DNA of 64,000 nucleotides, taken from the NCBI GenBank assembly GCA_977006965.1, contig OZ345355.1, forward strand, positions 1,674,001 through 1,738,000, read 5' to 3'. This stretch comes from Phymatolithon calcareum. Taxonomy: Eukaryota; Rhodophyta; Florideophyceae; Hapalidiales. The stretch's first letter is position 1; the number at the start of each line of letters is the position of its first letter. The translations under genes and the position numbers were made by a program. Shown here piece by piece: positions 44,623 to 53,958 of this stretch. Below the pieces are notes generated by a model that made no database searches, was not told the origin of the DNA, and saw only the letters and a program-made list of their open reading frames with translations.

Positions 44623-45141
44623 CTACAGAGTCAGCACTGACCAGTATGAATCCGCACATGCAATGCGCCTTATACCGGCATACGCGCCCACGAGACAGCA
44701 CAAAACTGCAATTCCGTTTGCCATCTCGTGTTTAAATCTCTTTGTCGCAGTGCGCTTTCTGTTATCATTCATGAGATCAACATAATCTTGACCGAGCGAC
44801 CAGCGATACTGCGCAGAGTGCATGTTGCCTAATTCACTTGATTGCACTCTGAATGAAATAAACCGGAGGTATTCTGCCACTGGCATCCCTGTTTTGGAGG
44901 AAGAAGGGCCGGGGAAATTCTTCTTCGGCCTGGAAGACTTCCAGAAAGCACTCTCAGCGTCGAACTCAACCCTTGCCATGAGGACGAGTATTTGGAAAAA
45001 CTTAATAGGCTCTGTCACTGTTGTCTCTTTTCGCCCCTTTCTTCGCAGCTTAGCGGACGTCCAAGCAGCAATTTTTCGCAGGTAACTTGGGGAAACATCG
45101 TCTCCACGCAATCGTACTTCGAAAGAAGTCCAATACCACAA
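44623..45141 (-). pseudogene. PiggyBac-like transposase fragment of PB2
   Basis: The open stretch has TEPIKFFQILVLMARVEF, a KTGMPVAEYLRF motif and RIACADSYWS near its end. These align in order with LLKFFGILILGTRYN, KTGMPRNRFED and RIVCADSYFAS of PB1. The last is the second catalytic aspartate, and a stop follows nine codons later. The DESMSRWYG first-aspartate region of PB1 has no counterpart here, so the catalytic domain has an internal deletion. Confidence 0.6.
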
Positions 45142-45746
45142 TTCTCGGATAGGATGTCACCGTTTAGAGTGCGAAGTTTCCACAACTGAGAGGACAATCG
45201 TCCCTAAAACGGACATAGAACTTTTTACTTGCACTTTGGGACCCAATGAGCGCTAGTACATGACTCGCGGTCGGGCGTGATGACATCAAGTTCCCGGTGC
45301 GATGGTTGGTCCCAAGGGCCCTGTAAGACTCAGGCGAGAGAGCTCGGAAGAGGGCGTTTATAGCTTCTGAAGGTTGTATCGAAGCTTATGTGCCCTTCTG
45401 AGGAGCTTGTGATGGCGACTATAGACGATAAACAATCGTTTCGCGATGAAGATTGGCAAGAATGAGCACTGTAAGCAGCCATGGGCGGTACTGCGCTTCG
45501 CCGTTGTTGACTCGGTTCAAACTGTTGAGCGCCTGGAATTTCATCGTATTCGTTCTCTGCCTTGACGTTGACAATATCGACTGTATTAATCTTAGTCTTC
45601 TTTGATGGATAACGAATCAGAACCCATTTCACGCGATGTGACATGCTCTCCATACGGCTCACCTTTTCGGACTTCAAAAAGGCTCCGTATAGTCTGGAGT
45701 ACTCTGCGAGACCTTTTACGGATGCTGCCTTGGTGTTTACTTGGGG

Positions 45747-46450
45747 GGAGGGGGAAATTGAATGTTTTTATTTTAGAAGACCTCAATGCTGGTGCACGCC
45801 GACACCAGAGCAGCTTCGCATTACGCTGTAACCCTTCCAGGGCAGACTACAGCATATCGCCTCCATCATCACACCATTATCTCCTCTTGCATCTCGCTTT
45901 CTAGCACCACTAATTTGTCCATTGCTTGTTTCACTTCCTCTTCTGTCCTATCATTCATCTGTGGCTGCGTTTGGTTGAGATGTAGGGTTTCCAGCAGTAT
46001 CGCTGCTAGTTCGTCGAAGTTGTCGATATATGCTGAGGGATTTCGCGGAGGGAAGCGGCCGAAAAACCACTTTACTGCCCAAATTCTGCGTTTTCTCGAC
46101 GTGATTTGGATTACGGGGTTTTGATTTCGTTTTTAGACCTTCTCCTTCTCGCTCCATGCCCGGTAGATTCGCAGTTTCTCATCCTTATGGATGACCTTTC
46201 CGTCCGCGGCCCTCTTGGCTGGGACGTTCAACAGTTCGTGCTCTTCGAGGTATCGAATATCCCTCTGTGCTTGTGCCAAGTCCTCATCCTTGCCCTTGCA
46301 GTTCTTGCTTTCCTCCAGATTCCGTTTTGCATGCAGGAGGCGCAACGCAAAGTGCTCTCCTAATTTCTTAAAGCTCAGCTCCCGTGGTGTGATTCTGCAA
46401 AGCGTTCGCATTCTATCATTATTCCGCTTGGCAAAGTGGCCAAATATAAT
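45747..46450 (-). pseudogene. LINE-B C-terminus and 3' end (left arm)
   Basis: On the minus strand, LGEHFALRLLHAKRNLEESK, AAKEWFFGRFPPRNPSAYI-type sequence in a shifted frame, and VLESEMQEEIMV lead to a UTR ending GTCTTCTAAAATAAAAA. The matching right-arm copy is at 56580-57130 and continues at 61026. The frame is broken in both. Confidence 0.65.
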
Positions 46451-46479
46451 GAAGTAGAACAGTCAGACCTACTCTTTTA

Positions 46480-46567
46480 ACGGTCTATACACTGGAATGT
46501 AGCAACTGAAGAAGCCTTACCCGTATATTCGTAAGACTGTGAGGCTTTTAAATAAACTTCATTTTAA
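46480..46567 (+). mobile_element. LINE-E 3' end (left arm)
   Basis: GGTCTATACACTGGAATGTA, then GAAGCCTTACCCGTATATTC and GGCTTTTAAATAAACTTC, match the LINE-E UTR. It separates LINE-B from LINE-C in this arm and is mirrored at 56493-56578, so it predates the duplication. Confidence 0.75.
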
Positions 46568-46569
46568 AA

Positions 46570-48270
46570 GAGTTCTTCTACCTGGTCCACATGAGCTTGA
46601 ATTAACTTTGACCACAAAGTTAGGTGCAGTGCGTATTCCCATCGACATCGGAGCAAGGACTTTATCTGAAATGGCGATGCCCTGCCTGGAGCCGTCCTGT
46701 ATTCAGACGGACGACGGTGAGTGATTTACTATCGACGAAGGGGTGGCACAAGGCTCTCCGTTGAGCTCATGCCTGTTTAACCTGAAAGCTCTTTGCGGAT
46801 GTCGGCAGGGTGTCTGCAGCGTCAGTCAAGTGACTACAACGGATATTCGACCTGGCGTCAGAATGGGCGCAGAACAATGGAATGAGGCAGAACAGGTCAA
46901 AAAGCGCTGTTCTTTGGACTAAGGCTTCTGCTATTGATTCCATGTTCCAGGCTGTGGACAATTAAGGAATGCCAGCAACTTGAAATCACAGCGTGTCACA
47001 GGACATGGGAGTAATGTTACCCCTTCAGGGTCCCAAAGGAGACCAGAGGTGGGTTTTTGCAATCCACTGAAACGTGTTACACCAACAAGAAAAGAAACTC
47101 TTCCATAGACAGAATCCAGCCAAAACCTCTTGGCCGTAGGAAAGTTGCCCCAAGCGTCTGCAGATGCGTTGGTAACTTTTAAATAAAAATATACCTTTCT
47201 TCTTCTTCTGCAATTGATAAGTTTCGTTTTTCTGAGCGAATCCTGAAAAAAGGAAGGAAAGTGGAATACCTGGGCCCGATGACCAAGGAAGGAGTACCAG
47301 ATTCCAGTTTGGTCGAAAGATTCAAGAAGTCGAGAAATGTGCTCGGGGCTCGGGGATTTTACTAACGGACTCCATTCGGGGAGTTCGTTAAATCTGTACA
47401 AAGCGCTTGTGCAGTCGCACTGGGAATATTCGTTGTATCTGACACCATGGACACCCGAGGCAATATATGAAATCAAGAAGCTCGAGTCGATACTCTTCTG
47501 TCAAATATTCGGTAAGCTAGAAAAAAGGAGTACACAAAGGACCAGGGCGATGTACTGCATTTTAAACCAAGGGAAAGGAGATACACTAGACCAAATGCTC
47601 GTATGAAGACCTATTTAGCCCCTTAAAAACCTCTCCCTAGGACTGAATTCCGAGCGAGAGGCCAAAGAACTTCAAAATTCTGAGTCGCATGTCACACATG
47701 CCAAAGAAATCTGAACCTCTGCACAGATTCAAAAGTGATCTCCGAGACAGCAAACATCAAGCAGTACCAGAAGCACGGAAGGTTCCCTGAAGTGAGCACG
47801 ACGCTAATATCGAATACATTCGGAACGGAAGCAGAGCGCCACATGGAGACCATACGTATGAACATAACAAAGTATGAACTGGACTCCGGAGAAATGATAA
47901 GAACGGAAAAGGCATTAGACTCCATACTACTCTACAGCGTCACCATAATTGACAATATGGAAAACGACGAGTCCCTGTATTAGGCTATCTCTTGAGGAAG
48001 TGAATTCAAAAAGAGATCACGAGATGAAGTCCTTGTTACGTTCCATACCGTCAAGACTGCAGCTGCAACGGAACCCTCTTTGCCAAATGAAGCAACCTGA
48101 GTTACAACCAGTTGACTCCGAGTGACACAGTACAGTGGAGTATTTTTCCCTTCAATGCCCGATTATGGGCCAGAGGTAGTTTCTTGTCCCTCGCCAGATC
48201 AAACCTGCCCCATGCGTCTGCAGATGCGTTGGTAAACTTTTAACAAAAATCTAGATTTGTTGTTCTTCTT
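46570..48270 (+). pseudogene. LINE-C copy in left arm, with a second LINE-C 3' end nested in it
   Basis: Reverse-transcriptase pieces MAMPCLEPSCIQTDDGE and GVAQGSPLSSCLFN are followed by a deletion and a FADV box (about 46800), where FADD is expected. At 46965-47215 a truncated LINE-C 3' end is inserted (GCGTCTGCAGATGCGTTGGT, CTTTTAAATAAAAA, TTC repeats). The host copy resumes with VQSHWEYSLYLTPWTPE and ends at 48206-48270. Its C-terminal coding block, 47773-47982, belongs to a different LINE type (GRFPEVSTT, then NMENDESLY), unlike the right arm. Confidence 0.65.
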
Positions 48271-48358
48271 CTTCCAAAGGCATATTGAACGGTCAGTTGC
48301 CTGTGTTATCTTCAGTACTGTTGTCACACGAATCGCAGTGGATCCAATAAGAGCTTTT

Positions 48359-49069
48359 CAGGGATCGTCCCAGTTTAATTTTATTGCAGTTAATTGCAAT
48401 TAATTGCAATTTCCTATTTATTGCACGGAGTTTTCCTCTTGCAACTGTAATTGGAGCAAAATTTCGAATTGGAATTGTAATTGGAGCATAGTTTCCTAAT
48501 TGCAACTCATATTGGAGAGGTAGAGTTTACCTTTAGGTGCTAACAGCATCGACGGAAAGCAAGGTTGCACATGTGTGCATTCATTCAGTCGAAGTCACTC
48601 GACACACCGAGGTCCACTTTGGGTGGCTCGTGATACACATATCTCTTTTTGGTTTTCTGGCTGTTAGACGGTAGACTTTGCGTGGCGCTCCTTATGGTTT
48701 ATGACATCGGAGGAAGAGTCATGAACCAGGGCAATGGCCACGATGTGCAAGCGAACGTCTATGTTGTGTGACACGTTCATCATCGAAGGTTTCGTATCTC
48801 TCAACGTTGAACGAATTGTCTCGTCAAGGTCGTCGGTTGAAGGACGATATCTGCAGGAAAGAACAAAGTTCGAGAGATTTGTTATGTATTGTAAGGTGCC
48901 ATCTCGCAGAATCTTAATTGCAGTAGTTATTGCGAGATGTACCTCAAATAAGTATTGCGAGAAGTACCTCAATTGCAACTTCTATTGTGTGCGAGAAATC
49001 TTATTGCTATTGCTTGCCAAACTGCTCCGCTGGAAGCAATAACGACAAATTGAATTGGAACAAAACCTT
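48359..49069. mobile_element. hAT4, 711-bp non-autonomous hAT element (left arm)
   Basis: The left terminus is CAGGGATCGTCCCAGTTTAA and the right, inward, AAGGTTTTGTTCCAATTC. GAGCTTTT flanks it at 48351-48358 and 49070-49077. Subterminal AATTGCAATT words are dense at both ends. An open frame at 48664-48978 minus (104 codons) has no motif I recognise. The element is mirrored at 53959-54669, so it was present before the duplication. Confidence 0.88.
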
Positions 49070-49343
49070 GAGCTTTTACTGTTCACATCGGCCATCCACC
49101 CCCTTGCCCTGTCATCCATGTGATATGAACGACGATGGCTAGGAAAACGCAGAATTTTCAGAACGTGTAGGACACCGATTCCAGTTTTTTAAGTATTCTT
49201 CATATCCGCCATGGTCTTCCCGACACTCGGTCGACAACGTTCGAAAAACTGTTCAACGGCATTTTCTTGGAAGCGCTCTGCTTTCTTTCGACAAAAAACA
49301 ACAAAATGTGGTCCTATTTGTTTAATGCAATGTACAGAACTCT

Positions 49344-50426
49344 CTACGAATTTAAGAGAAGGAAGAAAGCAGCAGTGTGACAATGAGTTGCGCCATATAC
49401 ATCGACGGCACCGAGCTCGCATCCCCATTTCCGTACAATATCCTTGAAGCACCGCTGCACCCACAAGTCCGCAACAACGCTAGAGCGCCATGCAAAGTTC
49501 CCAAACTCTGCAGATTCCGGCTTTGTGGTACGATCAACACCTAACTTGGCAAGATCGGTCTGCGTCACAGACGCCATACTTTTCTTCACCGCAGCGATTA
49601 CGTCCAGAGTGTAACGCTTGTTCCGGCGAATGTCGAACTTTCCGCCAAGCTTGCCGTGTCCAGGACTGAAAATCTTAAACGGAATCTTGAGCAAAATGTC
49701 ATGCACTTCGACATATCGCGCGAGGTCAACTGTCAGCCCGAACTGATCGAACGGCGCAAAGCCAGGGGTGATAACGTCAGCGTAGTGGATGATTCCGGGC
49801 CCATCGCGCGATGCCGGAATGTGAGCGACCATGTCATCGCGTGAGTGTCCACCGATGATCCGTAGATTTATGCTGAGGTCGCGTCCCATGGATACGGTGC
49901 GCCCATGCTTGCGAACAATGATGTTCGGAAGTGGGCCGCGGTTATTTTTCTTCTGGGACTTCCGGGTACCTTCCGTGCCCCACACATAGAGCTTGGTGCG
50001 GGGGAATGTCAACTTGACAAAATCGGCAAAGCTGCGGCTACTGCCAATGTGGTCTGTGTGGCGATGTGAGTAGATCATGTCGACGCGGTACGGCTTTTTC
50101 CCTTTCAGTAAACGAAGCACGGTCTTTCCGGTGTTTTTACTGTCATTGGGAAAGTCGATAACGACGAGTCGGTTGTATCTGACGATGATAACGGTCATGT
50201 AGTTACTTTCAATCATTGACCATACACCACGGCGAAGTTTCTGGAGACGGAAGCCTTCGGCAGGGACGGGCGGAGCGATGGCTGCAGGTGGAACTGGCAG
50301 GAGTGGACACTTCTTCCCCTTGTCAAGCGCGTTAAGACATTGCGTCACGGCGGGGCATGTCTTGGTTCCATAGCTGAGGCAGAAGATGTTCGCGAGCAAC
50401 ACGAAAAACGTAAATCGGAGAGCCAT
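49344..50426 (-). CDS. secreted metallo-beta-lactamase-fold hydrolase, 360 residues (left copy)
   Basis: The start is the ATG at 50426. Residues 1-20 (MALRFTFFVLLANIFCLSYG) form a signal peptide, so the protein enters the secretory pathway. The fold's metal ligands are all present: HRHTDH at 121-126, H194 in GGHSRDD, D217 in HYADV and H257 in SPGHGK. Two zinc or iron ions are expected, and the enzyme would hydrolyse an ester, lactone or thioester; substrate specificity cannot be read. Six cysteines suit an extracytoplasmic protein. There is no intron, frameshift or stop. The protein is identical to the one at 52602-53684. The gene faces away from the centre of the palindrome. A TATA-like box is about 70 bp upstream. 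Confidence 0.9.
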   Translation of the reverse strand: MALRFTFFVLLANIFCLSYGTKTCPAVTQCLNALDKGKKCPLLPVPPAAIAPPVPAEGFRLQKLRRGVWSMIESNYMTVIIVRYNRLVVIDFPNDSKNTGKTVLRLLKGKKPYRVDMIYSHRHTDHIGSSRSFADFVKLTFPRTKLYVWGTEGTRKSQKKNNRGPLPNIIVRKHGRTVSMGRDLSINLRIIGGHSRDDMVAHIPASRDGPGIIHYADVITPGFAPFDQFGLTVDLARYVEVHDILLKIPFKIFSPGHGKLGGKFDIRRNKRYTLDVIAAVKKSMASVTQTDLAKLGVDRTTKPESAEFGNFAWRSSVVADLWVQRCFKDIVRKWGCELGAVDVYGATHCHTAAFFLLLNS

Positions 50427-50493
50427 TTTTGTCGGACAATGCAGGTCCTTGGGAGAACGACGACGGTGAAGCAGGGCATAGAATCGACATAAC

Positions 50494-50501
50494 TATTTAT
50501 A
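50494..50501 (-). promoter_or_regulatory. TATA-like box of the left metallo-beta-lactamase gene
   Basis: TATAAATA on the minus strand lies 67 bases before the ATG. It is the mirror of 52527-52534. The distance suits a short 5' UTR, but the start of transcription is not known. Confidence 0.5.
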
Positions 50502-50714
50502 CTGTACTGTGTTTGATCCGACTGTGTCGATTAGATGATGGGGCCAAGTTGCACCCTGGAATTGCAGCTTGACGGGAACACATATAAGCCTGCAATTGGT
50601 CACGGGAAGTGTTCGAGAGTGGCAAGCTGCGTTGGATCGTACCCAGTCTTTGACATCGACCAATGAAATGCCTCTTGGTGTGCTGGAACGAGGAATGCTC
50701 GCTGTTCCACCTCC

Positions 50715-50780
50715 TGGCGAGAACAGACCCATAATAATTTAATCCGATCGGATTAAATTATTATGGGTCTGTTCGCGCCA
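50715..50780. repeat. 66-bp palindrome, one mismatch, upstream of left gene
   Basis: The inner 54 bases (50721-50774) are perfectly self-complementary around CCGATCGG. The outer six pairs hold one A/G mismatch. It lies about 290 bp upstream of the ATG at 50426. It could be a paired binding site, a cruciform, or the scar of a small element. Confidence 0.9.
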
Positions 50781-50829
50781 GTGCGGGCTTGCAAATCGAC
50801 TTGTAGAAATCCCTCAGTATCGTAATCTG

Positions 50830-51215
50830 TTAAGTTTATTTGAAACATACCATATTATGGTTAGCACATAATATGTGCAAACTTCAAGACGTCGGCACCT
50901 TATGATTCTATCGCGTGCTTTAAATTTGCTGCATTTCTCGTCAAGAAACACTCATTCCGTGTTCAGTGAAACTGCTTCAATTGCTCGTGCCACGTTCTGC
51001 TTTTCTTCCTTGCTCCAGCTTGGTTTGGCCAGTGTCGACTTTAGCAAAGCTATCGCCAATCCTTCAGTATCAGTGTATCGTCCAATTCGCTGTAACCATG
51101 TTGTCGTACAGTATCATAAACTTGTTAATCGTCTGACGATCAATATTATGTTTCGACTTTACATAGGATTGAATGACGAATTTTATCTCGTTGGAATCAA
51201 GGAAATGTTAGGAAA
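50830..51215 (-). pseudogene. LINE C-terminus and 3' end, F type (left arm)
   Basis: On the minus strand the sequence encodes GLAIALLKSTLAKPSWSKEE followed by ARAIEAVSLNTE and a stop. This aligns with GAWAICTLSRTLKKPAWIPT and ARAIDVILRNSE of LINE-F. The UTR ends GTTTCAAATAAACTTAACAG near 50828. The plus-strand frame of 114 codons (50875-51219) is its antisense and is not called as a gene. Confidence 0.55.
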
Positions 51216-51239
51216 ATAGAATGCAGTAAGTTAGAAGTA

Positions 51240-51300
51240 ATTGAGAAGCTGCCTCGTTACTCACAGTGAGGTCTTGGGTGCTTTTCAAATAATCAACATA
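51240..51300 (+). mobile_element. LINE-D 3' end (left arm)
   Basis: GTTACTCACAGTGAGGTCTT, then GGGTGCTTTTCAAATAATC and ATATATCCCC, match the LINE-D end at 34950-35000 in order and spacing. No coding part remains. Confidence 0.5.
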
Positions 51301-51440
51301 TATCCCCGTTCACAAGACGATCAATAGACCATCCAACTTGATGATTTAACACACATTTCGTCTAAGAATGGGCTCGTTCCCAGCACTAAAACGTGAAGAA
51401 AAACGTTTGAAACATCTATAATCACCATCCAATAATAATT

Positions 51441-51587
51441 GAGGAAATTCGCTAAATGCTGGGGTGAGTATGATAGTATATTTTGAGTATGATAGTATAT
51501 TTTGCTATAGGTGAGTAGTAGCTTTGGCTAGGGGTGGATATTTAGAGTACTTTTACCACTTTTGGTGGGCATTTAGCGAATTTCCTC
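51441..51587. mobile_element. 147-bp MULE-family MITE at the centre of the palindrome
   Basis: The ends are GAGGAAATTCGCTAAATGC and its complement, close to the MULE termini GAGGAAATTCACTACATGG. The right half also shares GTGAGTAGTAG and GGCTAGGGGTG-type words with the inner side of the MULE terminal repeat at about 5204-5228. Flanks are AATAATAATT on the left and its reverse complement on the right. They are therefore inverted, not the direct 10-bp duplication seen at the two full MULEs. Confidence 0.8.
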
Positions 51588-51727
51588 AATTATTATTGGA
51601 TGGTGATTATAGATGTTTCAAACGTTTTTCTTCACGTTTTAGTGCTGGGAACGAGCCCATTCTTAGACGAAATGTGTGTTAAATCATCAAGTTGGATGGT
51701 CTATTGATCGTCTTGTGAACGGGGATA

Positions 51728-51788
51728 TATGTTGATTATTTGAAAAGCACCCAAGACCTCACTGTGAGTAACGAGGCAGCTTCTCAAT
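51728..51788 (-). mobile_element. LINE-D 3' end (right arm)
   Basis: Mirror copy of 51240-51300, identical by inspection. Confidence 0.5.
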
Positions 51789-51812
51789 TACTTCTAACTT
51801 ACTGCATTCTAT

Positions 51813-52200
51813 TTTCCTAACATTTCCTTGATTCCAACGAGATAAAATTCGTCATTCAATCCTATGTAAAGTCGAAACATAATATTGATCGTCAGACGAT
51901 TAACAAGTTTATGATACTGTACGACAACATGGTTACAGCGAATTGGACGATACACTGATACTGAAGGATTGGCGATAGCTTTGCTAAAGTCGACACTGGC
52001 CAAACCAAGCTGGAGCAAGGAAGAAAAGCAGAACGTGGCACGAGCAATTGAAGCAGTTTCACTGAACACGGAATGAGTGTTTCTTGACGAGAAATGCAGC
52101 AAATTTAAAGCACGCGATAGAATCATAAGGTGCCGACGTCTTGAAGTTTGCACATATTATGTGCTAACCATAATATGGTATGTTTCAAATAAACTTAACA
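51813..52200 (+). pseudogene. LINE C-terminus and 3' end, F type (right arm)
   Basis: Mirror of 50828-51215. The coding tail is 51947-52075 and the UTR ends CAAATAAACTTAACAG at about 52200. I see no difference from the left arm. Confidence 0.55.
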
Positions 52201-52247
52201 GATTACGATACTGAGGGATTTCTACAAGTCGATTTGCAAGCCCGCAC

Positions 52248-52313
52248 TGGCGCGAACAGACCCATAATAATTTAATCCGATCGGATTAAATTATTATGGG
52301 TCTGTTCTCGCCA
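52248..52313. repeat. 66-bp palindrome, one mismatch, upstream of right gene
   Basis: Mirror of 50715-50780, about 290 bp upstream of the ATG at 52602. The single mismatched pair is conserved in the mirrored orientation. Confidence 0.9.
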
Positions 52314-52526
52314 GGAGGTGGAACAGCGAGCATTCCTCGTTCCAGCACACCAAGAGGCATTTCATTGGTCGATGTCAAAGACTGGGTACGATCCAACGCA
52401 GCTTGCCACTCTCGAACACTTCCCGTGACCAATTGCAGGCTTATATGTGTTCCCGTCAAGCTGCAATTCCAGGGTGCAACTTGGCCCCATCATCTAATCG
52501 ACACAGTCGGATCAAACACAGTACAG

Positions 52527-52534
52527 TATAAATA
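52527..52534 (+). promoter_or_regulatory. TATA-like box of the right metallo-beta-lactamase gene
   Basis: TATAAATA, 67 bases before the ATG at 52602, in an AT-rich patch followed by a pyrimidine-rich leader. Confidence 0.5.
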
Positions 52535-52601
52535 GTTATGTCGATTCTATGCCCTGCTTCACCGTCGTCGTTCTCCCAAGGACCTGCATTGTCCGACAAA
52601 A

Positions 52602-53684
52602 ATGGCTCTCCGATTTACGTTTTTCGTGTTGCTCGCGAACATCTTCTGCCTCAGCTATGGAACCAAGACATGCCCCGCCGTGACGCAATGTCTTAACGCG
52701 CTTGACAAGGGGAAGAAGTGTCCACTCCTGCCAGTTCCACCTGCAGCCATCGCTCCGCCCGTCCCTGCCGAAGGCTTCCGTCTCCAGAAACTTCGCCGTG
52801 GTGTATGGTCAATGATTGAAAGTAACTACATGACCGTTATCATCGTCAGATACAACCGACTCGTCGTTATCGACTTTCCCAATGACAGTAAAAACACCGG
52901 AAAGACCGTGCTTCGTTTACTGAAAGGGAAAAAGCCGTACCGCGTCGACATGATCTACTCACATCGCCACACAGACCACATTGGCAGTAGCCGCAGCTTT
53001 GCCGATTTTGTCAAGTTGACATTCCCCCGCACCAAGCTCTATGTGTGGGGCACGGAAGGTACCCGGAAGTCCCAGAAGAAAAATAACCGCGGCCCACTTC
53101 CGAACATCATTGTTCGCAAGCATGGGCGCACCGTATCCATGGGACGCGACCTCAGCATAAATCTACGGATCATCGGTGGACACTCACGCGATGACATGGT
53201 CGCTCACATTCCGGCATCGCGCGATGGGCCCGGAATCATCCACTACGCTGACGTTATCACCCCTGGCTTTGCGCCGTTCGATCAGTTCGGGCTGACAGTT
53301 GACCTCGCGCGATATGTCGAAGTGCATGACATTTTGCTCAAGATTCCGTTTAAGATTTTCAGTCCTGGACACGGCAAGCTTGGCGGAAAGTTCGACATTC
53401 GCCGGAACAAGCGTTACACTCTGGACGTAATCGCTGCGGTGAAGAAAAGTATGGCGTCTGTGACGCAGACCGATCTTGCCAAGTTAGGTGTTGATCGTAC
53501 CACAAAGCCGGAATCTGCAGAGTTTGGGAACTTTGCATGGCGCTCTAGCGTTGTTGCGGACTTGTGGGTGCAGCGGTGCTTCAAGGATATTGTACGGAAA
53601 TGGGGATGCGAGCTCGGTGCCGTCGATGTATATGGCGCAACTCATTGTCACACTGCTGCTTTCTTCCTTCTCTTAAATTCGTAG
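52602..53684 (+). CDS. secreted metallo-beta-lactamase-fold hydrolase, 360 residues (right copy)
   Basis: This is the mirror copy of 49344-50426 with the same 360 residues: signal peptide 1-20, HRHTDH 121-126, H194, D217, H257. The family acts on esters, lactones and thioesters. Because it is secreted, candidate roles include nutrient scavenging or inactivation of external lactones, which is inference. Overlapping shadow frames of 62 residues on each strand are also identical between the copies, so even silent sites have not diverged. Both genes carry their own TATA box and palindrome and could be expressed independently, doubling dosage. The ATG follows a CCGACAAAA leader. Confidence 0.9.
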   Translation: MALRFTFFVLLANIFCLSYGTKTCPAVTQCLNALDKGKKCPLLPVPPAAIAPPVPAEGFRLQKLRRGVWSMIESNYMTVIIVRYNRLVVIDFPNDSKNTGKTVLRLLKGKKPYRVDMIYSHRHTDHIGSSRSFADFVKLTFPRTKLYVWGTEGTRKSQKKNNRGPLPNIIVRKHGRTVSMGRDLSINLRIIGGHSRDDMVAHIPASRDGPGIIHYADVITPGFAPFDQFGLTVDLARYVEVHDILLKIPFKIFSPGHGKLGGKFDIRRNKRYTLDVIAAVKKSMASVTQTDLAKLGVDRTTKPESAEFGNFAWRSSVVADLWVQRCFKDIVRKWGCELGAVDVYGATHCHTAAFFLLLNS

Positions 53685-53958
53685 AGAGTTCTGTACATTG
53701 CATTAAACAAATAGGACCACATTTTGTTGTTTTTTGTCGAAAGAAAGCAGAGCGCTTCCAAGAAAATGCCGTTGAACAGTTTTTCGAACGTTGTCGACCG
53801 AGTGTCGGGAAGACCATGGCGGATATGAAGAATACTTAAAAAACTGGAATCGGTGTCCTACACGTTCTGAAAATTCTGCGTTTTCCTAGCCATCGTCGTT
53901 CATATCACATGGATGACAGGGCAAGGGGGTGGATGGCCGATGTGAACAGTAAAAGCTC

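Larger units (their letters stand above)
43832..45746 (-). mobile_element. PB2 copy 3, PiggyBac-like, interrupted by LINE-E
   Basis: On the minus strand it runs from GTAAACACCAAGGCAGCATC (about 45745) through the HRVKW region (45640) and the transposase part (45141-44623), then non-coding sequence to the TCAATTGA-rich end near 43840. The same order is found in copy 1 at 2.7-5.7 kb. Coding stops shortly after the second acidic motif, so the C-terminal half of the transposase has been lost. LINE-E sits at 44204-44397. Its first 370 bases (45746 to 45374) belong to the large inverted duplication. Confidence 0.65.

Noticed and set aside
48206-48270. Repeated GCGTCTGCAGATGCGT palindrome as a stand-alone regulatory site
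   Set aside because: In all its clear occurrences it is followed by a TTTTAAATAAA or similar word and TTC repeats, so it belongs to the LINE-C 3' end.
49656-49844. Plus-strand frame of 62 codons inside the metallo-beta-lactamase gene, repeated at 53,184-53,372
   Set aside because: It lies wholly antisense to the intact gene and has no features of its own.
50875-51219. Identical 114-codon open frames in both palindrome arms (also 51,809-52,153)
   Set aside because: The opposite strand encodes the end of a LINE protein (GLAIALLKSTLAKP, then ARAIEAV), so the frame is most likely its antisense shadow. Identity between arms follows from the duplication itself.
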